In this document: positions 8,026 through 16,372 of the stretch, one piece after another
Layout of the letters: every line of letters begins with the position of its first letter
How positions within the stretch are numbered: the stretch's first letter is position 1
Source of the DNA: Cohnella panacarvi Gsoil 349
Lineage (GTDB): Bacteria; Bacillota; Bacilli; Paenibacillales; Paenibacillaceae
Reading direction: 5' to 3'
NCBI RefSeq assembly: GCF_000515335.1
Contig: NZ_KI911563.1
Coordinates: 4,290,735-4,354,734 of the forward strand
Length of the DNA: 64,000 nucleotides
Position numbers and translations under genes: made by a program
Notes under the pieces: generated by a model
What the model was told of the DNA's origin: nothing
The model's input: only the letters and a program-made list of their open reading frames with translations
Databases searched by the model: none

Positions 8026-9414
8026 ATGCGTAACAAGAAGGTTGCAACAACGTTAGTGAGCTTGTTGATGGTATCCGCTTTAGCCGCTTGCGGCGGCGGG
8101 AATAACGGCAATAACGGCAGCGCGAGCCCGAGCGAAGCCCCGAGCAGCTCGGCGGCAGCCGACCCTTCCGCGTCCGCTAGCGCTCCGGCGTCGGAGGAGA
8201 TCGACCAAGGCTCGCCCGAAATGGACTTCGATCTGGGCGGCCGGACGATCAAAGTCGTCTCCTGGTGGGATATGACTCCGCAAGAGAGGAATCCCGACGA
8301 AATCGCCAAGAAGAAAAACCTGGAAGAGCTCCAGAAGAAGCACAATTTCAAGATGGAATTCGTTAACGTCGACTACGGCGAGTATCAGGAGAAGGTGACG
8401 GCTTCCCTGCTTGCGGGAGAGCCGATCGGGGATATCGTCAGAGTGGGCAGAAACTACGCGTTCCCGGCGCTCGTGAAGCAGGATCTGTTCTGGCCGGTCG
8501 ACGAATATACGAAGAACGCGAACGCGTTCGACCAGAACGCGACGAATAAGTGGGGTCAATACAACGGAAGAGGTTATTTGTTCTCCGAATCGCGCGGCGA
8601 TCTCGTGCAGGGAGTCTTCTACAATCGCACGTTGATGAACCAGCTCGGCATCAAGCCGCTGCAGGACTACGTGAACGAGGACAACTGGAACTGGGATACG
8701 TTCATTCAGGTCGCGAAAGACGCGAACAAAGATACGAATAACGACGGCAAGCTGGATACGTGGGGTCTGGCGAATCCGAACATGATGGACCCGGGATTGT
8801 ACTCCAACGAAGCGGCGCTGACGAGCGGCGACAAGCAGACGTTGGACGATCCGAAAACGGTCGAAGTGCTTAACTTCGTGTCCCGCGTAGCGACCGAGAA
8901 AGTCGCTAGACCGACGGAAGGCGGGGACTGGACCGAGCCGGGGCAATTTTTCCGTCAGGGCAACACGCTCATGTACTCGGGCGCGTTCTATGAGATCGGC
9001 GGCTTGAAGACGGATATGAAAGACTACGATATCGGTTTCGTTCCGTTCCCGAAAGGGCCGAGCGCAAGCTCCTACCATTCCTTGGAGCCGGCCTATCAGG
9101 CGCTGACGATTCCTAAGGCGGCCAAGGATCCGGATAAGCTTCTGTACATTTGGGAGAAATTCAACGACATCGACTCGATCTACGATTATCCGGAACAATC
9201 GGACTTCGAGGCCAATCTGACCACGGAAGAAGACATCAACAACGCGAAGCTGTCGGTCGAAGGCTTGACCGTTCTGGAGCACGGCACGTTCATGCCGGAC
9301 TTCCCGTACTACGCGATCGGCGGCGATTTGCTTAACGGCGAATCGGTATCGACGGTCATCGAGAAGTACAAGGCGCCTGCGCAAGCGTCGATCGATAAGG
9401 TTTACCAGCAATAA
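8026..9414 (+). CDS. Carbohydrate ABC transporter solute-binding lipoprotein (family 1)
   Basis: This is an extracellular sugar-binding protein of 462 residues. The start at 8026 follows GGGGGGTATACG; an upstream in-frame ATG at 7954 lies in the promoter region. The N-terminus MRNKKVATTLVSLLMVSA ends in LAAC, a lipobox, followed by a Gly/Asn/Ser/Ala-rich linker to about residue 60. The mature part shows KVVSWWDMTPQ, a GEPIGDIVRVGRNYAFPALV segment and the hinge-region motif WNWDTFIQVAKDANKDTNNDGKLDTWG, which resembles a Ca-binding loop seen in many such proteins. A hairpin between its stop and the next gene would limit read-through, so it may be made in excess over the membrane parts downstream. 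The substrate is probably xylo-oligosaccharide, judging from the GH10 and GH43 genes. Confidence 0.9.
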   Translation: MRNKKVATTLVSLLMVSALAACGGGNNGNNGSASPSEAPSSSAAADPSASASAPASEEIDQGSPEMDFDLGGRTIKVVSWWDMTPQERNPDEIAKKKNLEELQKKHNFKMEFVNVDYGEYQEKVTASLLAGEPIGDIVRVGRNYAFPALVKQDLFWPVDEYTKNANAFDQNATNKWGQYNGRGYLFSESRGDLVQGVFYNRTLMNQLGIKPLQDYVNEDNWNWDTFIQVAKDANKDTNNDGKLDTWGLANPNMMDPGLYSNEAALTSGDKQTLDDPKTVEVLNFVSRVATEKVARPTEGGDWTEPGQFFRQGNTLMYSGAFYEIGGLKTDMKDYDIGFVPFPKGPSASSYHSLEPAYQALTIPKAAKDPDKLLYIWEKFNDIDSIYDYPEQSDFEANLTTEEDINNAKLSVEGLTVLEHGTFMPDFPYYAIGGDLLNGESVSTVIEKYKAPAQASIDKVYQQ

Positions 9415-9427
9415 TCTATAGGCAGCC

Positions 9428-9467
9428 AATAGTCCCCATTTAGATCTCCTCTAACATGGGGACTATT
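9428..9467 (+). terminator. Hairpin between binding-protein gene and the rest of the importer operon
   Basis: AATAGTCCCCAT and ATGGGGACTATT form a perfect 12-bp stem. The T-tract is weak (ATTATTGGATTT), so partial termination or mRNA 3'-end protection of the binding-protein message is more likely than a full stop. Confidence 0.65.
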
Positions 9468-9505
9468 ATTGGATTTCGATCTTTCGCCGCAGGAGGGGAG
9501 AAGCA

Positions 9506-12412
9506 TTGGAGCTCATCAAGAAAAGAAAAGGAACGATCATGCTCGTCGCGGTCTTATTTTTTTTGTCCGTTTGGGCGTTCTACCCTTCGGATCGTTCGGG
9601 AATCGGACGCATTCAGGCGATGCCCGATTTCGTAGCGGTGACCGATTCGGACGAGCAGGACGGGTACGACGCTTATTTGCGCAGCGCCTCGAACGCGGAA
9701 CGTCCGAACGAAACCGTACGAGTCGAGGGGGAAAGCTTCGCGAGAACGGAAGGAGACGGATTCGAAGTCGCGGACGGGTATGAGGGTTTGAGCGGCAAAG
9801 CCGTGATTACGCCGGATACGGGGTCGATCAGTTGGGAGGTTCGGATCGATAACCCGGGCTTGTACAACGTTAGGATTCACTATTATCCGATTCAAGGCAA
9901 AAGCTCGTCGATCGAGCGGGAGTTGTCCATCAATCAGGAGGTACCCTTCAAGGGCGCGGAGATGATTCTATTCAACCGTCTGTGGGGCAATCGGGACGCG
10001 GAAGTGGTACGCGACGACAGAGGCAACGATCTGCGGCCGAAACAAGTTGAGAAACCAGCATGGCAGCTCACGGCGTTCGCGGACAGCGAAGGGTATTACG
10101 ACGAGCCTTACCTGTTCCGCTTCGGCCAAGGGGTTCAGACCCTTACGCTGACGGCGCTTAGAGAGCCTATGGCCATTGATTATATCGAGCTGTATCAGGA
10201 CAGAAGCCCGAAGACGTACGAGGAGACGAAGAGCGCGTACGAGTCCGCGGGCATACGGTCCGCGAAAGATCAACTCCTTCTCTTCCAAGCGGAGGACGCG
10301 ATCTTGAAATCTTCCCCTACGCTGTACCCGGTCTCGGACCGGTCCAGCGCGTCGGTCATGCCGCAGGACGATTCGAAGATCAGAATCAATACGATCGGCG
10401 GAACGAACTGGAAGCTGCCCGGCCAATGGATCGAGTGGGCAATCGACGTGCCGGAAGACGGCTTGTATAAGATCGCCCTGAAGCGGAAGCAAGACCAGCT
10501 GCGGGGGATTTATGCCACGAGAAGCCTGACGATCGACGGGGAGTATCCGTTCAAGGAGATGAAACGGATTCGCTTCGACTTCGGCAGGGAATGGGAAATG
10601 GACGTGTTGGGCGGCGACGAGCCGTATTTGTTCCATCTGACGAAGGGCAGGCATGTCCTCCGTCTGACGAATACGCTCGGCGACATCGCCCCGCTGCTTC
10701 GGACGATCGAATCGAGCGTCCTGGAGCTTAACGAGATGTACCGCAAAATTCTGATCATCACCTCGAACACGCCCGATCCGTATCGCGATTATCAATTGGA
10801 GAAACGAATACCGAGCATGGTGGACGTGTTCGAGAAGCAAGCCGCTACGATTCAGAGCGTCGCCGATTATTTGGAGCAAGCGACCGGGGAACGAAGCGAC
10901 AAGGTCGCCGTTCTTCATACGTTGGTCGACCAATTGGAGTTAATGGCCGACGATCCGGAGACGGTGGCCAAACGCTTGAATTCTTTCAAAATCAACATCG
11001 GCGGTCTGGGCACGTGGATTCTGACCGTCCGGGAGCAGCCGCTGCTGCTCGATTATATCGTCGTCGCATCGCCCGATCGCGAGCTTCCGAAAGCGGGAGC
11101 GTCGTTCCTGACGACGGTGGGCCACGAGTTGGGCGCCTTCGCGGCATCGTACACCGAGGACTACGACAGCATCGGCAATACCGGCGAAAGCGACCGCTCC
11201 GTAGACGTCTGGATTACGACGGGGCGAGACCAGGCGCAAGTGCTCAAGAGCCTGATCGACGAATCCTTCTCGCCGGAGACGAACATCTCGGTGCATCTCA
11301 AGCTCGTGCCGGCGAATATTCTGCTTCCCGCCACGCTGGCCGGCGAAGGCCCGGACGTCGCGATGCAGATCGGAGAAGACGTGCCCGTCAACTACGCGAT
11401 GAGGGGGGCGGCCGCCGATCTATCCGCGTTCTCCGACTTCGAGGAAGTCGCCGCGAGATTCCGGGACAGCGCGCTGACGCCATACCGGTACAACGGCGGC
11501 GTCTACGCTCTTCCCGAGCAGCAGACGTTCCCGATGCTGTTCTATCGCAAGGATATTCTTAAGGAACTGAATGTGGAGCCTCCGCATTCGTGGCAGGACG
11601 TCTACAACATGATACCCGTGCTGCAGAAGCACAACATGGATTTCTGGCTGCCGATCGAGAATCCGGGTACGGCGACGAACAACGCGATGCTCGTCCCGAA
11701 CGCCACGTTCTCCATGTTGCTCTATCAGAACGAAGGAACGTTCTACTCGGACGACGGGAAGAAGAGCGCTCTCGACTCCGACAAGTCCATGGAAGTGTTC
11801 AAGAAATGGACGCAGTTTTATACCAATTATAAGTTTCCGGTCATCGCGGACTTCCCGAACCGGTTCCGGACCGGCGAGATGCCGATCGGCATCGCGGACT
11901 ATACGACCTATAACATGCTGACGGTGCTGGCGCCGGAGATCAAAGGCCTGTGGGACTTTACGATGGTTCCCGGCACCGAGGAGGAAGACGGAACGGTCAA
12001 CCACAATGTCGCCAGCCATACGACGTCCGTCATGCTGCTCGACCGTTCGGACGACAAGCAGTCGGCGTGGACGTTCATGAAGTGGTGGACGGACAAAGAG
12101 ACGCAAGTCGCCTTCGGACGCGAGATGGAAGGGCTGCTCGGCGAGTCGGCGCGCTATCCGACGGCTAACATCGACGCGCTGCAGGAATTGCCTTGGCCGG
12201 TCAAAGATTATCGCAACCTGGATAGCCAATGGCAATGGGTCGAAGGCATCCCGCAAGTACCGGGCGGTTACTTCACCGGACGGCACCTGGACAACGCGTT
12301 CCGGAAAGTCATCAACGCGAACGAGAATCCGCGCGAGGCGCTGTCTGACTATATCCTGTACATCAATAACGAAATCGCGGTCAAGCGCAAAGAATTCAAA
12401 TTGCCGAACTAG
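9506..12412 (+). CDS. Large membrane-anchored solute-binding protein with N-terminal carbohydrate-binding-like domains
   Basis: This protein of 968 residues starts at TTG 9506 behind AGGAGGGG. Residues 10-26 (TIMLVAVLFFLSVWAF) are a membrane anchor or uncleaved signal; there is no lipobox Cys. Two beta-sandwich modules follow at about 60-230 and 250-410. Each starts with an EGE/QAEDA strand and ends in a strand of the AIDYIELYQD kind, as in CBM6/CBM35 modules. A linker of about 130 residues contains helical text. From about 560 to the end it is a family 1 solute-binding domain: VDVWITTGRDQAQVLKSL, GPDVAMQIGEDVP, ALPEQQTFPMLFYRKDIL and a final WQWVEGIPQVPGG. It is the first gene of an eight-gene run with permeases 16 bases downstream. 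It may hold polymer at the surface while delivering oligomers; that is inference. Confidence 0.82.
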   Translation: MELIKKRKGTIMLVAVLFFLSVWAFYPSDRSGIGRIQAMPDFVAVTDSDEQDGYDAYLRSASNAERPNETVRVEGESFARTEGDGFEVADGYEGLSGKAVITPDTGSISWEVRIDNPGLYNVRIHYYPIQGKSSSIERELSINQEVPFKGAEMILFNRLWGNRDAEVVRDDRGNDLRPKQVEKPAWQLTAFADSEGYYDEPYLFRFGQGVQTLTLTALREPMAIDYIELYQDRSPKTYEETKSAYESAGIRSAKDQLLLFQAEDAILKSSPTLYPVSDRSSASVMPQDDSKIRINTIGGTNWKLPGQWIEWAIDVPEDGLYKIALKRKQDQLRGIYATRSLTIDGEYPFKEMKRIRFDFGREWEMDVLGGDEPYLFHLTKGRHVLRLTNTLGDIAPLLRTIESSVLELNEMYRKILIITSNTPDPYRDYQLEKRIPSMVDVFEKQAATIQSVADYLEQATGERSDKVAVLHTLVDQLELMADDPETVAKRLNSFKINIGGLGTWILTVREQPLLLDYIVVASPDRELPKAGASFLTTVGHELGAFAASYTEDYDSIGNTGESDRSVDVWITTGRDQAQVLKSLIDESFSPETNISVHLKLVPANILLPATLAGEGPDVAMQIGEDVPVNYAMRGAAADLSAFSDFEEVAARFRDSALTPYRYNGGVYALPEQQTFPMLFYRKDILKELNVEPPHSWQDVYNMIPVLQKHNMDFWLPIENPGTATNNAMLVPNATFSMLLYQNEGTFYSDDGKKSALDSDKSMEVFKKWTQFYTNYKFPVIADFPNRFRTGEMPIGIADYTTYNMLTVLAPEIKGLWDFTMVPGTEEEDGTVNHNVASHTTSVMLLDRSDDKQSAWTFMKWWTDKETQVAFGREMEGLLGESARYPTANIDALQELPWPVKDYRNLDSQWQWVEGIPQVPGGYFTGRHLDNAFRKVINANENPREALSDYILYINNEIAVKRKEFKLPN

Positions 12413-12428
12413 CTGGGGGTGATAGACG

Positions 12429-13385
12429 ATGCAAGCCGAAACATCGCATTCGACCGTGCCGAACCACGTTCGGACGAACAAACCGTCGCGCTTCGCGCTG
12501 AAGTGGAAGGAACTGAAGAGAAACAAGCATTATTACATCCTGATGAGTCCCTACATGCTCATTTTCTTCACCTTCACCGTCATTCCCGTCGCGTTCTCGC
12601 TGTTCCTGAGCTTCACTTATTTCAATATGCTCGAATTCCCCCGGTTCGTCGGATTGCAGAACTATTCGCGTCTGCTGCTGGACGACGACGTGTTCATGAT
12701 CGCGCTCAAAAATACGCTTCTGTTCGCGCTGATTACCGGTCCGATCAGCTATGTCGCCTGCTTCCTGTTCGCGTGGATCATTAACGAGCTGTCGCCCAAG
12801 GTTCGCGCCTTCATGACGCTGGTGTTCTATGCTCCGTCGATCGCGGGAAACGTGTACTTCATCTGGCTGATCGTATTCTCCGGGGACAGGTACGGCTATT
12901 TGAACGGTTTCTTGATGAAATACGGATTCAAGCTGGAACCGGTATTGTGGCTGACGACCGAGAAGTACATTCTGCCCATCATTATCGTCGTGCAACTGTG
13001 GCTTAGTCTCGGCACGAGCTTCCTGGCTTTCATCGCCGGTCTGCAGACGATCGACAAGTCGCTGGTCGAAGCCGGAGCGATGGACGGAATCAAGAACCGG
13101 TGGCAGGAGCTTTGGTATATTACGTTGCCTTCCATGAGGCCTCAGCTAATGTTCGGGGCCGTCATGCAGATTACCGCGTCGTTCGCGGTCGCCGACGTAT
13201 CGATCGCCTTGGCGGGCTTCCCGAGCGTCAACTATGCGGGACATACGATCGTTACGCATCTCATGGACTACGGAACGATACGTTTCGAGATGGGATACGC
13301 GTCCGCCATCGCAACGGTGCTCTTCTTCATGATGATCGGGGCGAACATGCTGACGCAAAAATTGCTCAGAAGGGTAGGTGAGTGA
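12429..13385 (+). CDS. Sugar ABC transporter permease, first of pair 1 (LplB/UgpA type)
   Basis: This inner-membrane channel subunit (318 residues) forms a heterodimer with the next gene product. It starts at ATG 12429 with GGGGGTGAT upstream. After a cytoplasmic N-terminus of about 35 residues there are six helices, beginning at YYILMSPYMLIFFTF. The EAA loop that contacts the ATPase reads EAGAMDGIKNRWQELWYITLP (one insertion compared with the usual EAAxxDGA). The stop overlaps the GTG of the next gene. No ATPase gene is present in the window, so a shared MsmX-type ATPase elsewhere probably powers it. Confidence 0.92.
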   Translation: MQAETSHSTVPNHVRTNKPSRFALKWKELKRNKHYYILMSPYMLIFFTFTVIPVAFSLFLSFTYFNMLEFPRFVGLQNYSRLLLDDDVFMIALKNTLLFALITGPISYVACFLFAWIINELSPKVRAFMTLVFYAPSIAGNVYFIWLIVFSGDRYGYLNGFLMKYGFKLEPVLWLTTEKYILPIIIVVQLWLSLGTSFLAFIAGLQTIDKSLVEAGAMDGIKNRWQELWYITLPSMRPQLMFGAVMQITASFAVADVSIALAGFPSVNYAGHTIVTHLMDYGTIRFEMGYASAIATVLFFMMIGANMLTQKLLRRVGE

Positions 13386-14263
13386 CGTTGGGCGTCAAAG
13401 TGCTATCCGGTTTTCGGCTATCGAGAAAGCTCAACCGCTCGTTTACCGTCAGCTTCATGCTGTTCCTGCTCTTGGCCGTCTTCGGGTGTTTCATGGCGCT
13501 GCCGCTGCTCTTCGCGGTGAACAACGCTTTCAAACCGCTCGACGAGCTGTTCGTCTTCCCGCCACGCCTGTTCGTGAACAACCCGACGACGGATAACTTT
13601 TACGATTTGTTCGCGCTTATGGGGAATTCTTGGGTGCCGCTTTCCCGCTATATCGCCAATACGCTGTTCATTACGATCGCGGGCACCGTCGGACATATCC
13701 TGTTCGCATCGGCCGCGGCCTATCCGCTCGCGAAGTATCGGTTTCCGGGCTCCAAGGCGCTTTTCAGCATCGTCGTCCTCTCGTTGATGTTCTCCGGGGC
13801 GGTTACGTCGATTCCGAACTATATGGTGATGTCTTGGCTCGGATGGATCAATACGCACGCGTCGATCATCGTGCCTTCGCTCGGCTTTTCGCTCGGACTG
13901 TTCCTCATGAAGCAATTCATGGAGCAAATACCGGACGCGCTGCTGGAAGCGGCCAAGATCGACGGAGCGAACGAATATCGGATTTACTGGACGATCGTCA
14001 TGCCGAACGTGAAGCCCGCGTGGTTAACGCTGATGATCCTGCAATTCCCGATCCTGTGGGGAAGCGACGGTGGCAACTTCATTTACAGCGAGAATCTCAA
14101 GACGCTTCATTATGCGCTCGGCCAGATCACTCAGGGGGGAATCGCCCGGGCGGGCGTCGGAGCGGCGGTTGCGCTTATGCTCATGATCGTGCCGATCGCG
14201 CTCTTCATCGTCTCCCAGAGCAGCGTCATCCAGACGATGACGACTTCCGGGATGAAAGAGTAG
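13382..14263 (+). CDS. Carbohydrate ABC transporter permease, second of pair 1 (LplC/UgpE type)
   Basis: This is the partner permease (293 residues), starting at GTG 13382, which overlaps the preceding stop by 4 bases (GTGA), a sign of coupled translation. Six helices are visible, starting at FMLFLLLAVFGCFMALPLLF. The EAA loop is LLEAAKIDGANEYRIYWTIVMP, close to consensus. The C-terminus SSVIQTMTTSGMKE is the usual end of this family (…GVKE/GMKE). It is 15 bases from the NHL-repeat gene. Confidence 0.92.
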   Translation: MTLGVKVLSGFRLSRKLNRSFTVSFMLFLLLAVFGCFMALPLLFAVNNAFKPLDELFVFPPRLFVNNPTTDNFYDLFALMGNSWVPLSRYIANTLFITIAGTVGHILFASAAAYPLAKYRFPGSKALFSIVVLSLMFSGAVTSIPNYMVMSWLGWINTHASIIVPSLGFSLGLFLMKQFMEQIPDALLEAAKIDGANEYRIYWTIVMPNVKPAWLTLMILQFPILWGSDGGNFIYSENLKTLHYALGQITQGGIARAGVGAAVALMLMIVPIALFIVSQSSVIQTMTTSGMKE

Positions 14264-14278
14264 AAAGGATGCGTGCAG

Positions 14279-15748
14279 ATGTCGAAAAGCATGCTGAAAG
14301 TGAAAACCTGCATCCTCGTCGCGTTATGCGGCATGATTGGCGTCGGCGCCTGCGGCAGTGCCGTCTACGCCGACGAGAGCGGCGGTTCCTACAATTACTC
14401 GGCAAGAGGGAATCCGGTCGCTTCGCCGTCGGCTTACCAGGCGACGACGCTCTGGACCGGCGAGAAGCTGGGCGTCGGCGCATTCAAAGAGCCCTCCGAT
14501 CTTCATGTCACTTCGGATCGGCGCATCTACGTGCTGGACTCCGGCAACAATCGGATCGTCGCCATGGACGATCGGTTCAAGCCGATCGGAACGATCGATT
14601 CCTTCGACCGCGACGGGCAAGCGGATAGGTTCAACAATCCGCAAGGCTTGTTCGTGACGGATAACGGTCACGTCTACGTGGCGGATACGGGGAATAAGCG
14701 TATCGTCCATCTCGATCCGGACGGCAAGCTGGCGCAGATCGTCGATTCGCCGAAGTCCGAGTCGCTGCCGGCCGACTTCCAGTTCAAACCGGTGCGAATC
14801 GTCGTGGACAAGGCGCAGCGGATGTACGTCATGGCGACGGGCGTGTACGACGGATTCATGGAATTCAGCGCGGACGGGGCCTTTACGTCGTTCATCGGCG
14901 CCAATAAAGTGCAATTCAGTCCGGCGGAACGCTTCTGGAAGATGCTGTCGACCAAAGCGCAGAAGAGCCAGATGGTCATGTTCATTCCGACGGAATTCAC
15001 GAATCTCGATATCGACGATCAAGGGTTTATTTACGCGACGAACGGCCAAGGGTACGAAGACGTGAAGAAGCTGAACGCGCGGGGCAACGATATTCTGAGA
15101 AGAGAAGGGTATTTTCCTCCGGGGGGCGATTGGTGGACCAGCTCTTACGACGGCTACCCGAGGCTCACCGACATCGACGTAACCGACAGCGATATCTACT
15201 CGCTTCTCGACGTAAAGAGAGGGCGCATCCTGACGTACAACGGCGACGGGTATTTGATGTACGTGTTCGGGGAGCTCGGCAACCAGCTTGGCGAATTCGA
15301 TACGCCGTCCGCGTTCGACCGGGTCGGGGACGACTTCCTCGTACTGGATAAGGCGCTCGGGGAATTGACGGTATTCGAGACGACGGAGTACGGGCGAACG
15401 CTCAACGAAGCGGTCAGAAGCTACTACAGAGGCGACGAGGAGCAGGCGGACCGATTGTACGAGAAGGCGACCCGGATGAACGCGAACCTGGATTTCGCCT
15501 ATTCGGGCATCGGCAAGGCGAAGCTGCGTCAAGGCGAATACGCGGAGGCCATGGATTACTTCGAACGAAGCTTGGATCAGAAAAATTATTCGAAGGCGTT
15601 CGTTCTGTACCGCAAGCAAGTGCTTCGCGATCACTTCACCGAGATCGCCGGCGTCTTGTTCGCGCTCGCCCTGAGCCTATACCTATGGAGAAGATACCGG
15701 AAAGCGAAAGGGGGAAAGAACATTGTCGCCGCTCAGCAGAGAGTATAA
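14279..15748 (+). CDS. NHL-repeat protein with TPR and C-terminal membrane helix
   Basis: This 489-residue protein begins at ATG 14279, set by AAAGGA 9 bases upstream (a GTG at 14273 is too close to that site). A signal peptide (ILVALCGMIGVGACGSAVYA) is followed by a beta-propeller of NHL-type repeats at about 50-370; typical blades read PSDLHVTSDRRIYVLDSGNNRI and PQGLFVTDNGHVYVADTGNKRI. Two TPR-like helical pairs follow at about 380-455 (AVRSYYRGDEEQADRLYEKA, AKLRQGEYAEAMDYFERS). The protein ends with a transmembrane helix (AGVLFALALSLYLW) and a short basic tail. The propeller would face outward. It could act as a scaffold or glycan-binding surface for the importer; no enzymatic motif is visible. 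Its end overlaps the YIP1 gene by 26 bases. Confidence 0.8.
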   Translation: MSKSMLKVKTCILVALCGMIGVGACGSAVYADESGGSYNYSARGNPVASPSAYQATTLWTGEKLGVGAFKEPSDLHVTSDRRIYVLDSGNNRIVAMDDRFKPIGTIDSFDRDGQADRFNNPQGLFVTDNGHVYVADTGNKRIVHLDPDGKLAQIVDSPKSESLPADFQFKPVRIVVDKAQRMYVMATGVYDGFMEFSADGAFTSFIGANKVQFSPAERFWKMLSTKAQKSQMVMFIPTEFTNLDIDDQGFIYATNGQGYEDVKKLNARGNDILRREGYFPPGGDWWTSSYDGYPRLTDIDVTDSDIYSLLDVKRGRILTYNGDGYLMYVFGELGNQLGEFDTPSAFDRVGDDFLVLDKALGELTVFETTEYGRTLNEAVRSYYRGDEEQADRLYEKATRMNANLDFAYSGIGKAKLRQGEYAEAMDYFERSLDQKNYSKAFVLYRKQVLRDHFTEIAGVLFALALSLYLWRRYRKAKGGKNIVAAQQRV

Positions 15749-16355
15749 ATTCCCTTTTCATCTCATCGTGCATCCCTTTAAAGGTTATTGGGATTTGAAA
15801 TACGAACGAAGCTCGAAGACGAACCTGATCGTTTCCTTCGCCATCCTGATCTTGATGGTTATCACGAACGTCCTGCAAAGCCAGTACAACGGATTCGTCG
15901 TCAATCTTTCCGACCCGGACGACATGAACAGCATCATGGAAATCGTGTACGTGGTCGTGCCCGTGCTGTTCTGGTGCGTGGCGAACTGGTCGCTGACGAC
16001 GCTGATGGACGGGGAAGGGCGATTCGAGGAAATTTTCGTCTCGACCTGCTACGCGCTGACTCCGATCGTCATCGTGAACTTGCCGTGGGTGCTGCTCAGT
16101 AACGTGATTTCGCTGCAAGAGGCTTCCTTTTATTATTTTTCCGGCAATCTCGCGAGCCTTTGGTTCGTATTCCTCTTGTTCGTCGGCAATATGACGGTGC
16201 ATCAATTCACGCCCGTCAAGACGGTATGGACGATTCTGCTCACGATCGTAACGATGGCGTTCATGGCGTTCCTGTGCCTGTTGTTCTTTAGTCTGATTCA
16301 GCAAATCGCAAACTTCGTCTACACGATATCCCAGGAGATTTCCTTGAGAAGCTGA
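15723..16355 (+). CDS. YIP1-family integral membrane protein
   Basis: This 210-residue protein starts at TTG 15723, inside the preceding gene, with AAGGGGGAAAG upstream. It shows a short cytoplasmic N-terminus (FHLIVHPFKGYWDLKYE) and five probable helices, the first at LIVSFAILILMVITNV. The layout, the PFKGYWDLK segment and the EEIFVSTCYALTPIVIVNLPW motif are those of the YIP1 (Yip1/DUF1282-like) family. These proteins have no defined bacterial function; eukaryotic members act in membrane trafficking. Constant placement inside a sugar importer operon suggests a role in assembling or regulating the permeases, which is inference. The TGA stop shares bases with an ATG at 16355, but the next gene probably starts at 16373. 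Confidence 0.78.
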   Translation: MSPLSREYKFPFHLIVHPFKGYWDLKYERSSKTNLIVSFAILILMVITNVLQSQYNGFVVNLSDPDDMNSIMEIVYVVVPVLFWCVANWSLTTLMDGEGRFEEIFVSTCYALTPIVIVNLPWVLLSNVISLQEASFYYFSGNLASLWFVFLLFVGNMTVHQFTPVKTVWTILLTIVTMAFMAFLCLLFFSLIQQIANFVYTISQEISLRS

Positions 16356-16372
16356 TGAAAGGAGGCTTACCG

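Noticed and set aside
8080-9429. 449-codon minus-strand open frame opposite the binding-protein gene
   Set aside because: It is a high-GC shadow of the lipoprotein gene, arginine-rich with no family pattern.
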